Part shown: positions 1 through 12,451 of the stretch, piece by piece | Position numbering within the stretch: position 1 is the first letter of the stretch | How the letters are laid out: every line of letters begins with the position of its first letter | Assembly: GCA_021296255.1 (NCBI GenBank) | Contig: JAGWAU010000050.1 | Coordinates: 1,078-40,554 of the forward strand | From: Alphaproteobacteria bacterium | GTDB lineage: Bacteria > Pseudomonadota > Alphaproteobacteria > UBA2966 | DNA length: 39,477 nt | Direction of reading: 5' to 3' | Notes under the pieces: model-generated | Told to the model about the DNA's origin: nothing | The model's input: only the letters and a program-made list of their open reading frames with translations | Database searches by the model: none | Made by a program: the position numbers and the translations under genes

Positions 1-263
1 CGCCGCCCGCTCTGAGCGACGGATCCTTGCGAATCCCGACCCTTTCGTAAAACAGAATGGCTAACAGCTTTTCAGGGCCGTCATGGTCCAATTGGACGTT
101 GGTTGTTCGCCAGGTTCCGGGACGGTTCCCGACCCTCGCTCGGCTCCTTCCGGCGTTGAGTCTCAAAATTTATTTCGATTGGAAGATACGGTAGGCTGCA
201 AAGTGAGGCCGTCCGGGCGGCGAAAGATATTACCCACACCAGGGACCGACAAAGGAGAAGAGC

Positions 264-1766
264 GTGGCAGATCGACGGAAGGACGCGTCACACGCCGCCG
301 TGCGGAGTGGTAAAGAATCGGCCGCCGGGGCGGGCCGGGAGGTACGCGACGGCCTCCAGATGTCTCCCACCCTCATGCTCGACCTCGCGCGCCGAGCGGC
401 GGAGCTTGTGGTGGAGTGGAAAGAGGGCCTGCCCGGCCGGGATGCCTGGGATGGAGAGTTCCGCCAGGTGCTCGAACGACAGTTGATGGAGGATCCGCCC
501 GAAGACGGCCGGCCGGCGGAAGAGGTCCTTGAGCGGGCCGCCCGCGATATTCTCCCGCTGTCGTTCCGGCTCGAGCATCCCCGTTCCTTCGCGTTCATTC
601 CGTCGTCGCCCACCTGGCCCGGAGTGCTGGCCGACTTCATGGCCGCGGGATACAACATCAATGCGTGCACCTGGCTGGTCGCGAGCGGTCCCAGCCAGCT
701 GGAGCTGGTCGTCATCGACTGGTTGCGACGGTGGCTAGGCTATCCCGAAAGCGCCGGCGGACTTTTGACGAGCGGCGGCTCGGCAGCCAGCCTCGATGCC
801 TTCGTCGCGGCTCGGGAGAGCGCGGGTCATCCCGAGCGGGCGACCGTGTACATGAGCGACCAGAGCCACAGCGCGCACATCCGTGCGGCCAGGATCATCG
901 GTGTTCGGCCCGAGTGCATACGGCTGCTTCCGAGCGATGATCGTTTCCGCCTGGACATGGATGCGCTCGCGCGAGCGGTGGCCGAGGATCGCGCCGCCGG
1001 GTTCAATCCCATCGCGGTGTGCGCCAATGCCGGAGCGGCCAGCACCGGGGCCGTCGACCCGCTCGAGGCGATGTCGGACTACTGCGAGGCGGAGGGTATC
1101 TGGCTGCATGCAGACGCCGCATACGGCGGCTTTGCGGCTGTGACCGAGGAAGGCAAGAAGCTCCTGCGCGGGATCGAGCGCGCCGATTCGATCGGTCTGG
1201 ACGCGCACAAGTGGTTCTTCCAGCCCTACGAGGCGGGCGGCCTTCTGGTGAAGGACGCAAGCACGCTCGAGAAGCCGTTCGCGGTTCGGCACGACATCCT
1301 CCAGGACACGATATGGGGAGCGGACCACCCGAACCTCTCGGACCGGGGCCTGCAGTTGAGCCGTTCGTTTCGGGCCTTGAAGATCTGGATGTCTGTCCAG
1401 ACCTTCGGGATGGCCGAGTTCCGGCGAGCGGTGTCACAGGGGATGGAGTTGGCGGACCGGGCCGGGGAGTACGTCCGGGGAAGTCCTGTCCTGGAACTCC
1501 TGACCCCCGTATCGCTGGGAATCGTGTGCTTCCGGGTCAATCCCGCGAACGCCGGCCTCGACGGGAAAACTCTAGACAAGGTCAACAGGACCGTGCTCGC
1601 CCACTTATTTTGGGACGACCCCGCGTTCGTCTCATCGACTCTTCTTCACGGAACGTTTGCGCTCAGGCTCTGCATCCTCAACCACACCACTACCTGGGAC
1701 GACGTGCGCGAGACCCTGGAAGCCGTCGAGAGCTTCGGGAAAGAGGCTTTGTCGAAGGCGTCATGA
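264..1766 (+). CDS. PLP-dependent group II (aromatic-amino-acid type) decarboxylase
   Basis: Cytoplasmic pyridoxal-phosphate enzyme of the aromatic-L-amino-acid/glutamate decarboxylase family, 500 residues, close to the usual 470-500. The PLP signature is seen as HADAAYGG (residues 282-289), where the Asp pairs with the pyridine nitrogen, and as DAHKWFFQP, with the Schiff-base lysine at 316. An earlier TSGGSAASLDAF stretch (about 169-180) fits the phosphate-binding region. The GTG start is chosen because an AGGAG sits at 253-257 at good spacing; an internal Met at residue 33 would remove a non-conserved, charged leader and is the alternative. The substrate cannot be read from the sequence: aromatic amino acids, another amino acid or a related acid are all possible. 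The stop codon is overlapped by an ATG (ATGA) opening a 33-codon frame of no recognisable content, suggesting that a translationally coupled downstream gene once followed. Family call is firm, substrate unknown. Confidence 0.9.
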   Translation: MADRRKDASHAAVRSGKESAAGAGREVRDGLQMSPTLMLDLARRAAELVVEWKEGLPGRDAWDGEFRQVLERQLMEDPPEDGRPAEEVLERAARDILPLSFRLEHPRSFAFIPSSPTWPGVLADFMAAGYNINACTWLVASGPSQLELVVIDWLRRWLGYPESAGGLLTSGGSAASLDAFVAARESAGHPERATVYMSDQSHSAHIRAARIIGVRPECIRLLPSDDRFRLDMDALARAVAEDRAAGFNPIAVCANAGAASTGAVDPLEAMSDYCEAEGIWLHADAAYGGFAAVTEEGKKLLRGIERADSIGLDAHKWFFQPYEAGGLLVKDASTLEKPFAVRHDILQDTIWGADHPNLSDRGLQLSRSFRALKIWMSVQTFGMAEFRRAVSQGMELADRAGEYVRGSPVLELLTPVSLGIVCFRVNPANAGLDGKTLDKVNRTVLAHLFWDDPAFVSSTLLHGTFALRLCILNHTTTWDDVRETLEAVESFGKEALSKAS

Positions 1767-1876
1767 CGAACGACGCGGCGCATCCGAAGGGTTCGGCGCA
1801 GAGTGTCCCTCGTGGCCGGAGCGCGTGTCCGCATCCTCGACCGACTCGTAGCTTCGTCCCGTAGATCCGCGCACGA

Positions 1877-2240
1877 ATGGCACACGTGCGTACCCGCTGG
1901 GACATCGTGACCCTTGCGCTCACGGCTGGCTACGTCGTGGGCATGCAGTTCGGCAAGGTGCCGCCCGCCCTGCCGATGCTGCAGACCGATCTCGACATGT
2001 CCCGCGTCGTTGCCGGGCTTATCGCGTAGTCGTTCTACGGCATCGGCGCCGTGTTCGGCGTTGCGGGCGGACTACTCGTCGACCGCCTGGGAATCAGGCG
2101 GATGATCCTTGCGGGAAGCGTGACGATAGCGCTTGCCAGCCTTACCGGCGGGCTCGCCGAGAGCGAGATGCTACTTCTCACGGCCCGCGTCGTCGAAGGC
2201 TTCGGCTTCGCCACTCTCACGGTCGCCGCGCCCAAGGTGC
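1877..2240 (+). pseudogene. Remnant of an MFS transporter, N-terminal part, internal stop
   Basis: Reading from the ATG at 1877 gives a typical MFS amino end: a first membrane helix (TLALTAGYVVGMQFGKVPPA), then a second helix followed by the loop-2/3 motif in the form GGLLVDRLGIRR, then further helices. The frame is broken by an in-frame TAG at 2027-2029, between helix 1 and helix 2, and homology-like character ends near 2235, well before the 12 helices of an intact carrier. The remainder is replaced by an unrelated aminotransferase piece. This is not the 5' end of the intact MFS gene at 2485, which carries its own complete amino terminus. The call as a dead gene is strong; which MFS subfamily it came from is not determined. 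Confidence 0.75.
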
Positions 2241-2243
2241 GCG

Positions 2244-2417
2244 ACGCTGACGCGAATCCCGCCCCATGCGGTCGACCCCACGGTGAAGAACCGTCACTGG
2301 CTCGACCTGATCATGGGGTTGTACGAGGCCTGCAACCACGACGCGGAAAACGTCGTCCCGTGCGACGAGGCAGGCAACGCCACCGAAGGGACGGCCATCC
2401 ACGGGCGGGCGCTTTGA
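2244..2417 (+). pseudogene. Fragment of a class IV (branched-chain/D-amino acid) aminotransferase
   Basis: One frame across this stretch reads TRIPPHAVDPTVKNRHWLD and then MGLYEACNHDAENVVPCDEA and GNATEG. This closely resembles the middle of PLP fold-type IV aminotransferases, where the pattern is R-x-PP-x-x-(I/V)DP-x-(V/I)KN-x-x-(W)-x-D-L, then an Ala-rich helix, then D-x-x-G-N-(V/L)TEG. Family resemblance stops just after TEG, at about 2395, where the family normally continues with a GFN-type segment. No amino-terminal domain and no catalytic lysine segment are present. It abuts the MFS remnant within about 10 bases, so a deletion or rearrangement joined two unrelated genes. Some 55 residues out of roughly 300 remain, so it cannot be functional. 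Confidence 0.65.
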
Positions 2418-2484
2418 CGCCATGCACCGCGTGCTGTACACCGCACCCATCCGCCGCCGACCGCGGCCCGTTTCCGGAGTTCGA

Positions 2485-5905
<3,421 letters not shown>

Positions 5906-5962
5906 GCACGCGAGAATGACACAGCGCGGGACCTGGTGTCAGACCCCGTGTCCGCTTCCAAT

Positions 5963-6508
5963 CTACTCGTCGACGTCGGCGGCGATCCGCATACGGATGA
6001 TCTTGTCGGGATCGTCGACCATGCCGTTGCGGCCGTCACCCCGCTTGATCTTGTCGACATATTCCATCCCATCGACAACCAAGCCCCAGACGGTGTATTG
6101 CCCGTTCAAGTGGCTCGCGTCCTCGAAGACGATGAAAAACTGGCTGTTTGCGCTGTCGGGATCGCTGGTCCGAGCCATGGACAAAGTGCCCCGCACGTGA
6201 GGTTCGTCCGAAAACTCCGCCTCGAGGTCGGGCTTGTCCGACCCCCCCATGCCGGTGCCGGTCGGATCGCCGGTCTGCGCCATGAATCCGTCGATCACGC
6301 GGTGGAATACGACGCCGTCGTAGAACCCTTCCCGCGTCAATTCCTTGACGCGCTCGACATGATTGGGGGCGAGGTCCGGCCGCAATTCGATGACCACTCT
6401 GCCGTCCTCGAGATCAAGGTAAATCGTGTTCTTTGGGTGGCCAGCCATGGCATTCTCCCCGATCCAAACGCATGCCAGGATGGCCGAAAGAAAAACCCTG
6501 AATAACAT
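5963..6508 (-). CDS. Cyclophilin-type peptidyl-prolyl cis-trans isomerase
   Basis: Accelerates proline isomerisation during protein folding. The cyclophilin core is plain: FYDGVVFHRVIDGFMAQTGD carries the catalytic Arg and Phe, followed by GTGMGGS, ANSQFFIVFEDASHLNG and YTVWGLVVDGMEYV. From the outer ATG (181 residues) the first 22 residues form a convincing export signal: one Arg, a hydrophobic core (VFLSAILACVWIG) and an A-M-A cleavage site before GHPKN, giving a periplasmic enzyme. An internal ATG at 6448 sits exactly at that cleavage site and has a better ribosome site (GGGGAG, six bases upstream), giving a 161-residue cytoplasmic enzyme. Which start is used, or whether both are, cannot be settled from sequence. 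The position between coaD and queA is standard for the group. Confidence 0.93.
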   Translation of the reverse strand: MLFRVFLSAILACVWIGENAMAGHPKNTIYLDLEDGRVVIELRPDLAPNHVERVKELTREGFYDGVVFHRVIDGFMAQTGDPTGTGMGGSDKPDLEAEFSDEPHVRGTLSMARTSDPDSANSQFFIVFEDASHLNGQYTVWGLVVDGMEYVDKIKRGDGRNGMVDDPDKIIRMRIAADVDE

Positions 6509-6546
6509 ACGGTTAGCTCGTATTACTGTAAGTTGAATTTAAGAAG

Positions 6547-7050
6547 TTACTTCGCGCCGACGGCACGCGCCATCAAACGCTTCGCCACCTGCGGAGAGAC
6601 GAAACTGGTCACGTTACCGCCCAATCGCGCGATCTCCTTGACCAAGCTCGATGCGATGAATTGGTTGTTCTCCGAGGCCATCAGGAACACGATCTCGATC
6701 TCGTCGTTGAGGCGTGCGTTCATGCCGACCATCTGAAACTCGAAGTCGAAGTCCGAAACGGCCCGCAGTCCCCGCACGATGATACTGGCACCGACCTCCT
6801 CGGCGAAGTGCATGAGCAGGTTGTCGAACGGTCGAACCTCGAAGGTCATCCCGTTGAGGTTGTCGAGCCTGCCCACCTCTTCCTCGATCATGGCGATGCG
6901 CTCGCCGACGTCGAACATCGGGTGCTTTCCGGGATTGCCGGCCACCCCGATCACCAAGTGATCGACCAAGCGCGTCGCCCGCGCGATCAGATCCAGATGC
7001 CCGTTCGTAGTGGGATCGAAGGTGCCTGGATAAACGCCTGTCCGAGTCAT
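6547..7050 (-). CDS. coaD: Pantetheine-phosphate adenylyltransferase
   Basis: Fourth step of coenzyme A synthesis: 4'-phosphopantetheine plus ATP gives dephospho-CoA. At 167 residues it has the usual length. The nucleotidyltransferase fold signature is seen as YPGTFDPTTNGHLDLI (T/H-x-G-H motif, residues 7-22), followed by the conserved IIVRGLRAVSDFDFEFQM and ASSLVKEIARLGG. The ATG at 7050 is preferred; a TTG two codons upstream (7056) is possible. It starts 11 bases after the gyrA stop and so is probably cotranscribed with gyrA. Confidence 0.97.
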   Translation of the reverse strand: MTRTGVYPGTFDPTTNGHLDLIARATRLVDHLVIGVAGNPGKHPMFDVGERIAMIEEEVGRLDNLNGMTFEVRPFDNLLMHFAEEVGASIIVRGLRAVSDFDFEFQMVGMNARLNDEIEIVFLMASENNQFIASSLVKEIARLGGNVTSFVSPQVAKRLMARAVGAK

Positions 7051-7061
7051 CGCCAAAGAAG

Positions 7062-9875
7062 CTATTCCTGCCCGTTTGCACCGACGGCGGCCGCCTCAGG
7101 ATCGTCAGCTGCCCTCCGGTTGGAGTCGCCGGCGTTCCCATGGCTCCCGTTGCCGTTGACCGTGCTCTCCTCAAGTCTGGAGACCGACGCGACGTGTTCT
7201 CCGTCGGCCGTGTCGAACAAGGTTACACCCTGGGTGTTTCGCCCGGCAATGCGGACATCGCCGACCGGCGTGCGAATGATCTGGCCGCCGTCGGTCACCA
7301 GCATGATCTGATCCTCCCGGCCGATCGGACCCGATGCCACCACGCCTCCGTTCCGCTCCGAGGTCACGATGTTGACGATGCCTTTGCCGCCTCGCCCCGT
7401 GGTCCGGTATTCGTAAGCCGACGACCGCTTGCCGTAGCCGTTCTCCGTTACCGAGAGGATGAACTCCTCAAGCCGTGCCAACTCGGCGAATTTTTCGTCG
7501 CTCAGGACCACCTCATCGTCGCCGTTCCCGTCATCGGGCTCCGCGGCGGCTTCGGCTTCCGCATGGGAATCGGCCTCCTCGCCCCGCCGTAGGGCATTGG
7601 CTTGGCGAACGTAAGCCCGGGATTCGGCCGGCGAACAATCGACGTGACGCAGGATGGACATGCCGATGACCTGGTCGCCATCGTCCAGCCTGATGCCCCG
7701 CACGCCGGTCGAATCACGCCCCTTGAAAACACGAACCTCGGTCACCGGGAAGCGGATGCACTTGCCGGCGCGCGCGGTGAGCAACACGTCTTCATCTTCC
7801 CGGCAGAGACGCACACCGATGATGCGGTCGCCCTCATCCAGCTTCATGGCGATCTTGCCGTTGGCCTTGACGATCACGAAGTCCGACAGGGCGTTGCGCC
7901 GCACGTTGCCCGACGCGGTGGCGAACATGACGTGGCGGTCGCCCCATTCCGCCTCGTTCTCGGGGAGAGGCATCAGGGTCTGGATGACCTCACCCCCGGC
8001 CAGGGGCAACAGGTTCTGCATCGGCTTGCCGCGGGCGTTGGGCGCCGCCAGCGGCATACGGTAGGTCTTCATCTTGTAGACCCGGCCATGGCTCGAAAAG
8101 AACAGCACGGGCGTGTGGGTGTTGACCACGAAGACCTTGGAGACGAAATCCTCGTCACGCGTCGGCATCCCCGTCCGACCCTTGCCGCCGCGCCGCTGCG
8201 GCCGGTAAGTAGAGAGCGGGACCCGCTTGATGTACCCGGCGTGCGACACCGTGACGACCATGTCCTGCCGCTGGATCAAGTCCTCGTCGTCCCTATTCTC
8301 GAAATCGCCTTCGAGGACTTCCGTGCGCCGGGGCGTCGCGAACTTGTCACGCATCTCGGCGAACTCGGTGCGCAGGATCTCGAGCAGACGGGGCCGGCTG
8401 CGCAGGATATCCAGGAAATCCTCTATCCGCTCGGCGATTTCCTCGAGCTCGTCCCCGATCTTGTCGCGTTCGAGAGCGGTCAGGCGCTGGAGCCGCAGTT
8501 CAAGAATGGCCCGCGCCTGCCCTTCGGAGAGCCGGCAGGTCCCATCCTCCGCCACCACGCGACCGGGTTCGTCGATCAGCGCGATCAAAGGCTCCACATC
8601 GCCGACCGGCCAAGGACGTTCCATCAGCGCCTCGCGAGCGACGGCGGGATCCGCAGCCCTTCGTATGATGGCGATGACCTCGTCGATATTGGCAACCGCG
8701 ATGGCCAAGCCCACCAACACCTGCGCCCGCGCCCGCGCCTTGCCGAGATCGTGCCGCGTGCGCCGCGTGATGACCTCTTCGCGGAAGTCGACGAAGGCGA
8801 CGATCAGGTCCTTAAGGCTGTGGAGCAGCGGCTTGCCGCCGTTCAACGCCAGCATGTTCATGCCGAAGTTGGTCTGCAACTGGGTATAGCGATAGAGCTG
8901 GTTGAGCACGACCTCGGTCGTCGCGCCGCGCTTGATCTCGATGACCACGCGCACGCCCCGACGGTCGGACTCGTCGCGCAGATCCGAGATCCCTTCGATC
9001 CTCTTGTCCCGCGCCAGATCGGCAATATGCTCGACGAGACGGGCCTTGTTCACCTGGTAGGGAACTTCGGTGACGACGATCGCCTCGCGATCCCTGGCGA
9101 TCTCCTCGATCGTCAGTTTCGCCCGCATCGTCACCGACCCGCGGCCCGTGTGGTAGGCCCGGCGGGCTCCGCCGGTCCCCAGGATCAGGCCACCCGTGGG
9201 AAAGTCGGGTGCCGGCACATGGGCCATCAGGTCGTCGACGGATTTTCCGGGATCGTCAAGATAGGCGAGGCAGGCGTCGATCACTTCGCCGAGATTATGG
9301 GGCGGGACGTTGGTGGCCATGCCCACGGCGATGCCGCCAGCCCCGTTGACCATGAGGTTCGGAAAACGCGCGGGAAGGACCGTCGGTTCCTCGACCGTAT
9401 CGTCGTAGTTGGCCGTGAAATCGACGGTATCCTTGCCGATGTCCTCAAGCAGCGCTTCCGCCGCTTCGGCCATGCGGATTTCGGTGTAGCGCATGGCGGC
9501 GGGCGGATCGCCGTCCATGGAACCGAAATTGCCCTGACCGTCGAGTAGCGGCAGGCGCATGGCGAAGTTCTGCGCCATGCGGACCATCGCGTCGTAGATC
9601 GCCTGATCGCCGTGAGGGTGGTACTTGCCCATGACGTCGCCGACGATGCGGGCCGACTTCCGGTAAGGCCGATCATGGGTGTAGTTCTGCTCGTGCATAC
9701 CGTAGAGGATGCGGCGGTGCACCGGCTTAAGCCCGTCCCGCACGTCGGGCAGGGCCCGCGCCACGATCACGCTCATGGCGTAATCGAGGTAGGAGCGGCG
9801 CATTTCCTCCTCGATCGTCACCGGTGCGACGTCAGGGGCGGGCGGCTCGGGAGGTGGAATTTCGGTATCGGTCAC
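7062..9875 (-). CDS. gyrA: DNA gyrase subunit A
   Basis: Breaks and rejoins DNA in the GyrA2B2 complex, which introduces negative supercoils. Counting from the GTG at 9875 (937 residues), the winged-helix region contains [19 protein letters not shown], with the catalytic Tyr130 in [10 protein letters not shown]. The carboxyl beta-pinwheel carries the GyrA box as [11 protein letters not shown]. An acidic insert (about 60 residues around [19 protein letters not shown]) near residue 790 makes it longer than the 875-residue E. coli protein. The start is chosen because VTDTEIPPP leads directly into the conserved [19 protein letters not shown]; the frame stays open upstream with ATG at 9941 and TTG at 9950, and since the GTG has no clear ribosome site those longer forms remain possible. 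The position homologous to E. coli Ser83 is Gln91. Confidence 0.97.
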   Translation of the reverse strand: MTDTEIPPPEPPAPDVAPVTIEEEMRRSYLDYAMSVIVARALPDVRDGLKPVHRRILYGMHEQNYTHDRPYRKSARIVGDVMGKYHPHGDQAIYDAMVRMAQNFAMRLPLLDGQGNFGSMDGDPPAAMRYTEIRMAEAAEALLEDIGKDTVDFTANYDDTVEEPTVLPARFPNLMVNGAGGIAVGMATNVPPHNLGEVIDACLAYLDDPGKSVDDLMAHVPAPDFPTGGLILGTGGARRAYHTGRGSVTMRAKLTIEEIARDREAIVVTEVPYQVNKARLVEHIADLARDKRIEGISDLRDESDRRGVRVVIEIKRGATTEVVLNQLYRYTQLQTNFGMNMLALNGGKPLLHSLKDLIVAFVDFREEVITRRTRHDLGKARARAQVLVGLAIAVANIDEVIAIIRRAADPAVAREALMERPWPVGDVEPLIALIDEPGRVVAEDGTCRLSEGQARAILELRLQRLTALERDKIGDELEEIAERIEDFLDILRSRPRLLEILRTEFAEMRDKFATPRRTEVLEGDFENRDDEDLIQRQDMVVTVSHAGYIKRVPLSTYRPQRRGGKGRTGMPTRDEDFVSKVFVVNTHTPVLFFSSHGRVYKMKTYRMPLAAPNARGKPMQNLLPLAGGEVIQTLMPLPENEAEWGDRHVMFATASGNVRRNALSDFVIVKANGKIAMKLDEGDRIIGVRLCREDEDVLLTARAGKCIRFPVTEVRVFKGRDSTGVRGIRLDDGDQVIGMSILRHVDCSPAESRAYVRQANALRRGEEADSHAEAEAAAEPDDGNGDDEVVLSDEKFAELARLEEFILSVTENGYGKRSSAYEYRTTGRGGKGIVNIVTSERNGGVVASGPIGREDQIMLVTDGGQIIRTPVGDVRIAGRNTQGVTLFDTADGEHVASVSRLEESTVNGNGSHGNAGDSNRRAADDPEAAAVGANGQE

Positions 9876-9962
9876 AGGATTTGAAACACGCCGGGGCGGC
9901 GCCTGAACGAAGATGCCGCGCGCAATGCGAAACCGCGACATATAGGGCAATGCTAACCTCTA

Positions 9963-9991
9963 AATATACCAATTATTGTGGTTTTCAGCAA
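9963..9991 (-). promoter_or_regulatory. gyrA: Candidate promoter of the gyrA operon
   Basis: On the minus strand TTGCTG (9991-9986) is followed after 17 bases by TATATT (9968-9963), a reasonable sigma-70 pair in an AT-rich patch just ahead of gyrA. Transcription would begin near 9956, leaving about 80 bases before the GTG at 9875 and only about 15 before the ATG at 9941. That spacing slightly favours the downstream start. Read by eye only. Confidence 0.45.
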
Positions 9992-10145
9992 ATTACGGGC
10001 ACCGGAGTCCGAAGCGGAACCGAGGACCCCTCATGTCCCACCTTGCCACTGGCCGACGTGCCGATTACACAGTTCATCGTGGCCGAATCGACGCCACGAA
10101 CCGTTCGGTCGGATCATCCGACACAGCTCCCGCAAGGATGGCGGC

Positions 10146-11783
10146 ATGAACACCACGAGCGGCGGCTCGATCTTCCTGAGCGTCCTGAAGGACGAAGGCG
10201 TCACTCACCTGTTCGGAAATCCGGGCACGACCGAACTGCCGGTGATGCACGCGCTCGCCGAGCACCCCGATCTCGACTACGTGCTCGGACTCCAGGAGTC
10301 CATCGTCGTGGCGATGGCCGACGGGTTCGCCCGCGCCTCGGGCAGGCTCGCCGCCTGCAACGTGCATGTCGCACCCGGCCTGGGAAACGCCATGGGCTCC
10401 ATCTTCAACGCAAACTGGAGCCGCTCGCCCATCATCGTCAGTGCCGGACAGCAGGAACAGGGACACGGCCTCATGGAACCGATGCTCTATGGCGAACTGG
10501 TGCCGATGGCCGCGCCGTGCGTCAAGTGGGCCTTCGAGGTTACCCGGCCGGAAGATCTGCCGCGGGTGGTTCGAAGAGCCGCCAAGGTCGCCATGACCCC
10601 GCCGACGGGTCCGGTGTTCCTGTCCCTGCCCGGCGATGTGCTCAACGCCCGGATTGCCGCCGAACTCGGGCATCGGACGCGTGTGGACACGCGGACCGTC
10701 CCGACCCCGGAGGTGATCACGGCTCTCGCCGGTCGGCTGCTGGCGGCGGAACGTCCGCTGCTGGTTTGCGGCCAGGAGGTCGCCGATTCCGACGCCCTGC
10801 AAGAGGCTGCCCGCCTCGCGGAGCTGATCGGCGCCGCGGCCATGCAGCAGTCCGTGCCGTCGGGAGCGCAATACCTCTCCGAGCATCCGACCTTCATCGG
10901 CGGACTGACCCGCGTGCAGCAGCAGGTACGGGACGTCCTATCCAACTACGATCTGGTGGTGGCGCTGGGGGGCGACGTCTTCCGCATGTCGGTCTACGCG
11001 CCGATCGACGCCGTGCCCGAGAACGCGCGGATCCTGCATATCGGCCAACAGGACTGGGAGATGGGCAAGAACTATCCCGCGGCGATGGCCGTGCGGGCCG
11101 ACATGAAGGAAACGCTTTCGGCCCTGGCGAGCCACATCGAGTCGGTCCGCACCGAGGCACAGGCGACCGCGGCCGAGTCGCGGCTCGCCGCCATCGCCGA
11201 GCGGAATTGGAACGTCCAGCGGGCAAAGGTACGCGAGGAAATTCTCGAGCGCGAAAACGGCGAGGCCATCGATCCGGGGCGCGCCATGGTGGAGATCGTC
11301 GACGCATTGCCGCCAGAGTCCATCGTCGTCGACGAAGGCGTGCTGAGCACGCGGCAGCTCCCGCGATTACTGCCGTTCAAGGGCAGCAACGACTTCTACG
11401 GCCTCGACAGCGGCGGCATCGGCTTCGCGATCGCCGGCGCCATCGGCGTATCCCTCGCCCATCCGACCCGCCCGGTGACCGCCATCATCGGCGACGGCAG
11501 CGCCATGTACGGCATACAGGCGCTGTGGACCGCCGCCAGGCAGTCGCTGCCCCTGACCTACGTGATCTGCAACAATTCGAGCTATCGCATCCTCAAGGAG
11601 CGCCTGAAGGCTTTCCACGACAACGACAACTTCATCGGCTTCACGGGAATGGCGCGCTCCATGGGCCTGTGGGCGGAACGCGTGGAGAAGGTCGAGGATC
11701 TGGGCGACGTATTGCGCACGGCCTACGAGCGGGAAGGCCCCAAGCTCGTCGACGTCAAGATCGCCGACGGGTTTGGGGACTGA
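10146..11783 (+). CDS. Thiamine-diphosphate-dependent enzyme, benzoylformate decarboxylase-like
   Basis: A 545-residue member of the acetolactate synthase/pyruvate decarboxylase superfamily. The activating glutamate is E51 in LGLQESIVVAMADGFARASG and the cofactor-binding GDG(449-451)...NN(476-477) motif is complete. Overall sequence is closest to benzoylformate decarboxylase-type proteins (GNPGTTELP at the start, NVHVAPGLGNAMG with His74). Two of three residues that define true benzoylformate decarboxylase differ: Thr28 replaces the catalytic Ser26, and the segment holding His281 reads VFRMSVYAP with no His. Another 2-oxo acid or carboligation substrate is therefore likely. The ATG follows AAGGA (10134-10138). 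It is divergent from gyrA, convergent with ssb (9-base gap), and interrupts an otherwise conserved housekeeping block, so it looks like an insertion. Confidence 0.85.
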   Translation: MNTTSGGSIFLSVLKDEGVTHLFGNPGTTELPVMHALAEHPDLDYVLGLQESIVVAMADGFARASGRLAACNVHVAPGLGNAMGSIFNANWSRSPIIVSAGQQEQGHGLMEPMLYGELVPMAAPCVKWAFEVTRPEDLPRVVRRAAKVAMTPPTGPVFLSLPGDVLNARIAAELGHRTRVDTRTVPTPEVITALAGRLLAAERPLLVCGQEVADSDALQEAARLAELIGAAAMQQSVPSGAQYLSEHPTFIGGLTRVQQQVRDVLSNYDLVVALGGDVFRMSVYAPIDAVPENARILHIGQQDWEMGKNYPAAMAVRADMKETLSALASHIESVRTEAQATAAESRLAAIAERNWNVQRAKVREEILERENGEAIDPGRAMVEIVDALPPESIVVDEGVLSTRQLPRLLPFKGSNDFYGLDSGGIGFAIAGAIGVSLAHPTRPVTAIIGDGSAMYGIQALWTAARQSLPLTYVICNNSSYRILKERLKAFHDNDNFIGFTGMARSMGLWAERVEKVEDLGDVLRTAYEREGPKLVDVKIADGFGD

Positions 11784-11792
11784 AACCAGACT

Positions 11793-12263
11793 TCAGAACG
11801 GGATCTCGTCGTCGATGTCGGCGCCCGCAACGGGCTCGCGTGCCGCGGACGGTTCATCCATCGGAGCGCCATAATCCGGTTCGCCAAAGTCCCGGCCCCC
11901 GCCCATGTCACCCCGCGAATCGAGCATGGTCAGCTCTCCCCGATAGGGCCGCAGCACGACCTCGGTGGTGTAGCGGTCCTGTCCGTCCTGACCCGTCCAC
12001 TTGCGGGTCTGCAACTGACCCTCGACGTACACCTTGGATCCCTTGCGCAGGTACTGCTTGGCCACGTCCCCGGGTTGCTGGCTGAAGATCACCACCCGGT
12101 GCCATTCGGTACGCTCCCGGCGTTCGCCGGACTGACGGTCGCGCCAAGTCTCGCTGGTCGCCACCGAGAGATGCACGATCTGGTCGCCCGATTGCGTGCT
12201 CCGTACCTCGGGGTCGCGCCCGAGATTGCCGATGAGTTGTACCTTGTTGAGGCTGCCTGCCAT
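11793..12263 (-). CDS. ssb: Single-stranded DNA-binding protein
   Basis: Coats single-stranded DNA in replication, recombination and repair. It is 156 residues long. The OB fold spans about residues 1-112, beginning [18 protein letters not shown] and including TEWHRVVIF and [17 protein letters not shown] Gly/Pro-rich linker leads to the acidic tip DIDDEIPF, which docks partner proteins. The ATG at 12263 is preceded by GGGGGAG at six bases; two further ATGs just upstream overlap that site and are less likely. In relatives ssb lies next to uvrA and gyrA. Here an amidase gene lies between ssb and uvrA, and a thiamine-diphosphate enzyme lies between ssb and gyrA. Confidence 0.97.
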   Translation of the reverse strand: MAGSLNKVQLIGNLGRDPEVRSTQSGDQIVHLSVATSETWRDRQSGERRERTEWHRVVIFSQQPGDVAKQYLRKGSKVYVEGQLQTRKWTGQDGQDRYTTEVVLRPYRGELTMLDSRGDMGGGRDFGEPDYGAPMDEPSAAREPVAGADIDDEIPF

Positions 12264-12451
12264 GTTCATCTCCCCCAAAAATCAGGAACAGCACCAGAGG
12301 CGCCCGGCGACGGCACTGCACTATACGCGGAGGCCGCCCGTCATGGCCACACGAACGGACGGCGCGCGTGGCCGTTTACCGCCGGTCCGTCCGACTATGG
12401 AAGGACCAGGAAGAGATTGTCGGGCCGTGCCGCCAACACGTCACCGACCCT

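Noticed and set aside
1..263. Possible gene ends at the left edge: a rightward frame ending at 62-64 and a leftward open frame from about 169 to the edge (containing LLAILFYERVGIRKDP)
   Set aside because: Both run off the window, lack a credible start or family match, and open frames of this length arise by chance in GC-rich DNA. Nothing else was seen here except the ribosome site of the decarboxylase at 253-257.
7602..9548. 648-codon rightward open frame opposite gyrA
   Set aside because: Mirror frame of gyrA with low-complexity charged composition and no ribosome site; gyrA accounts for the region.
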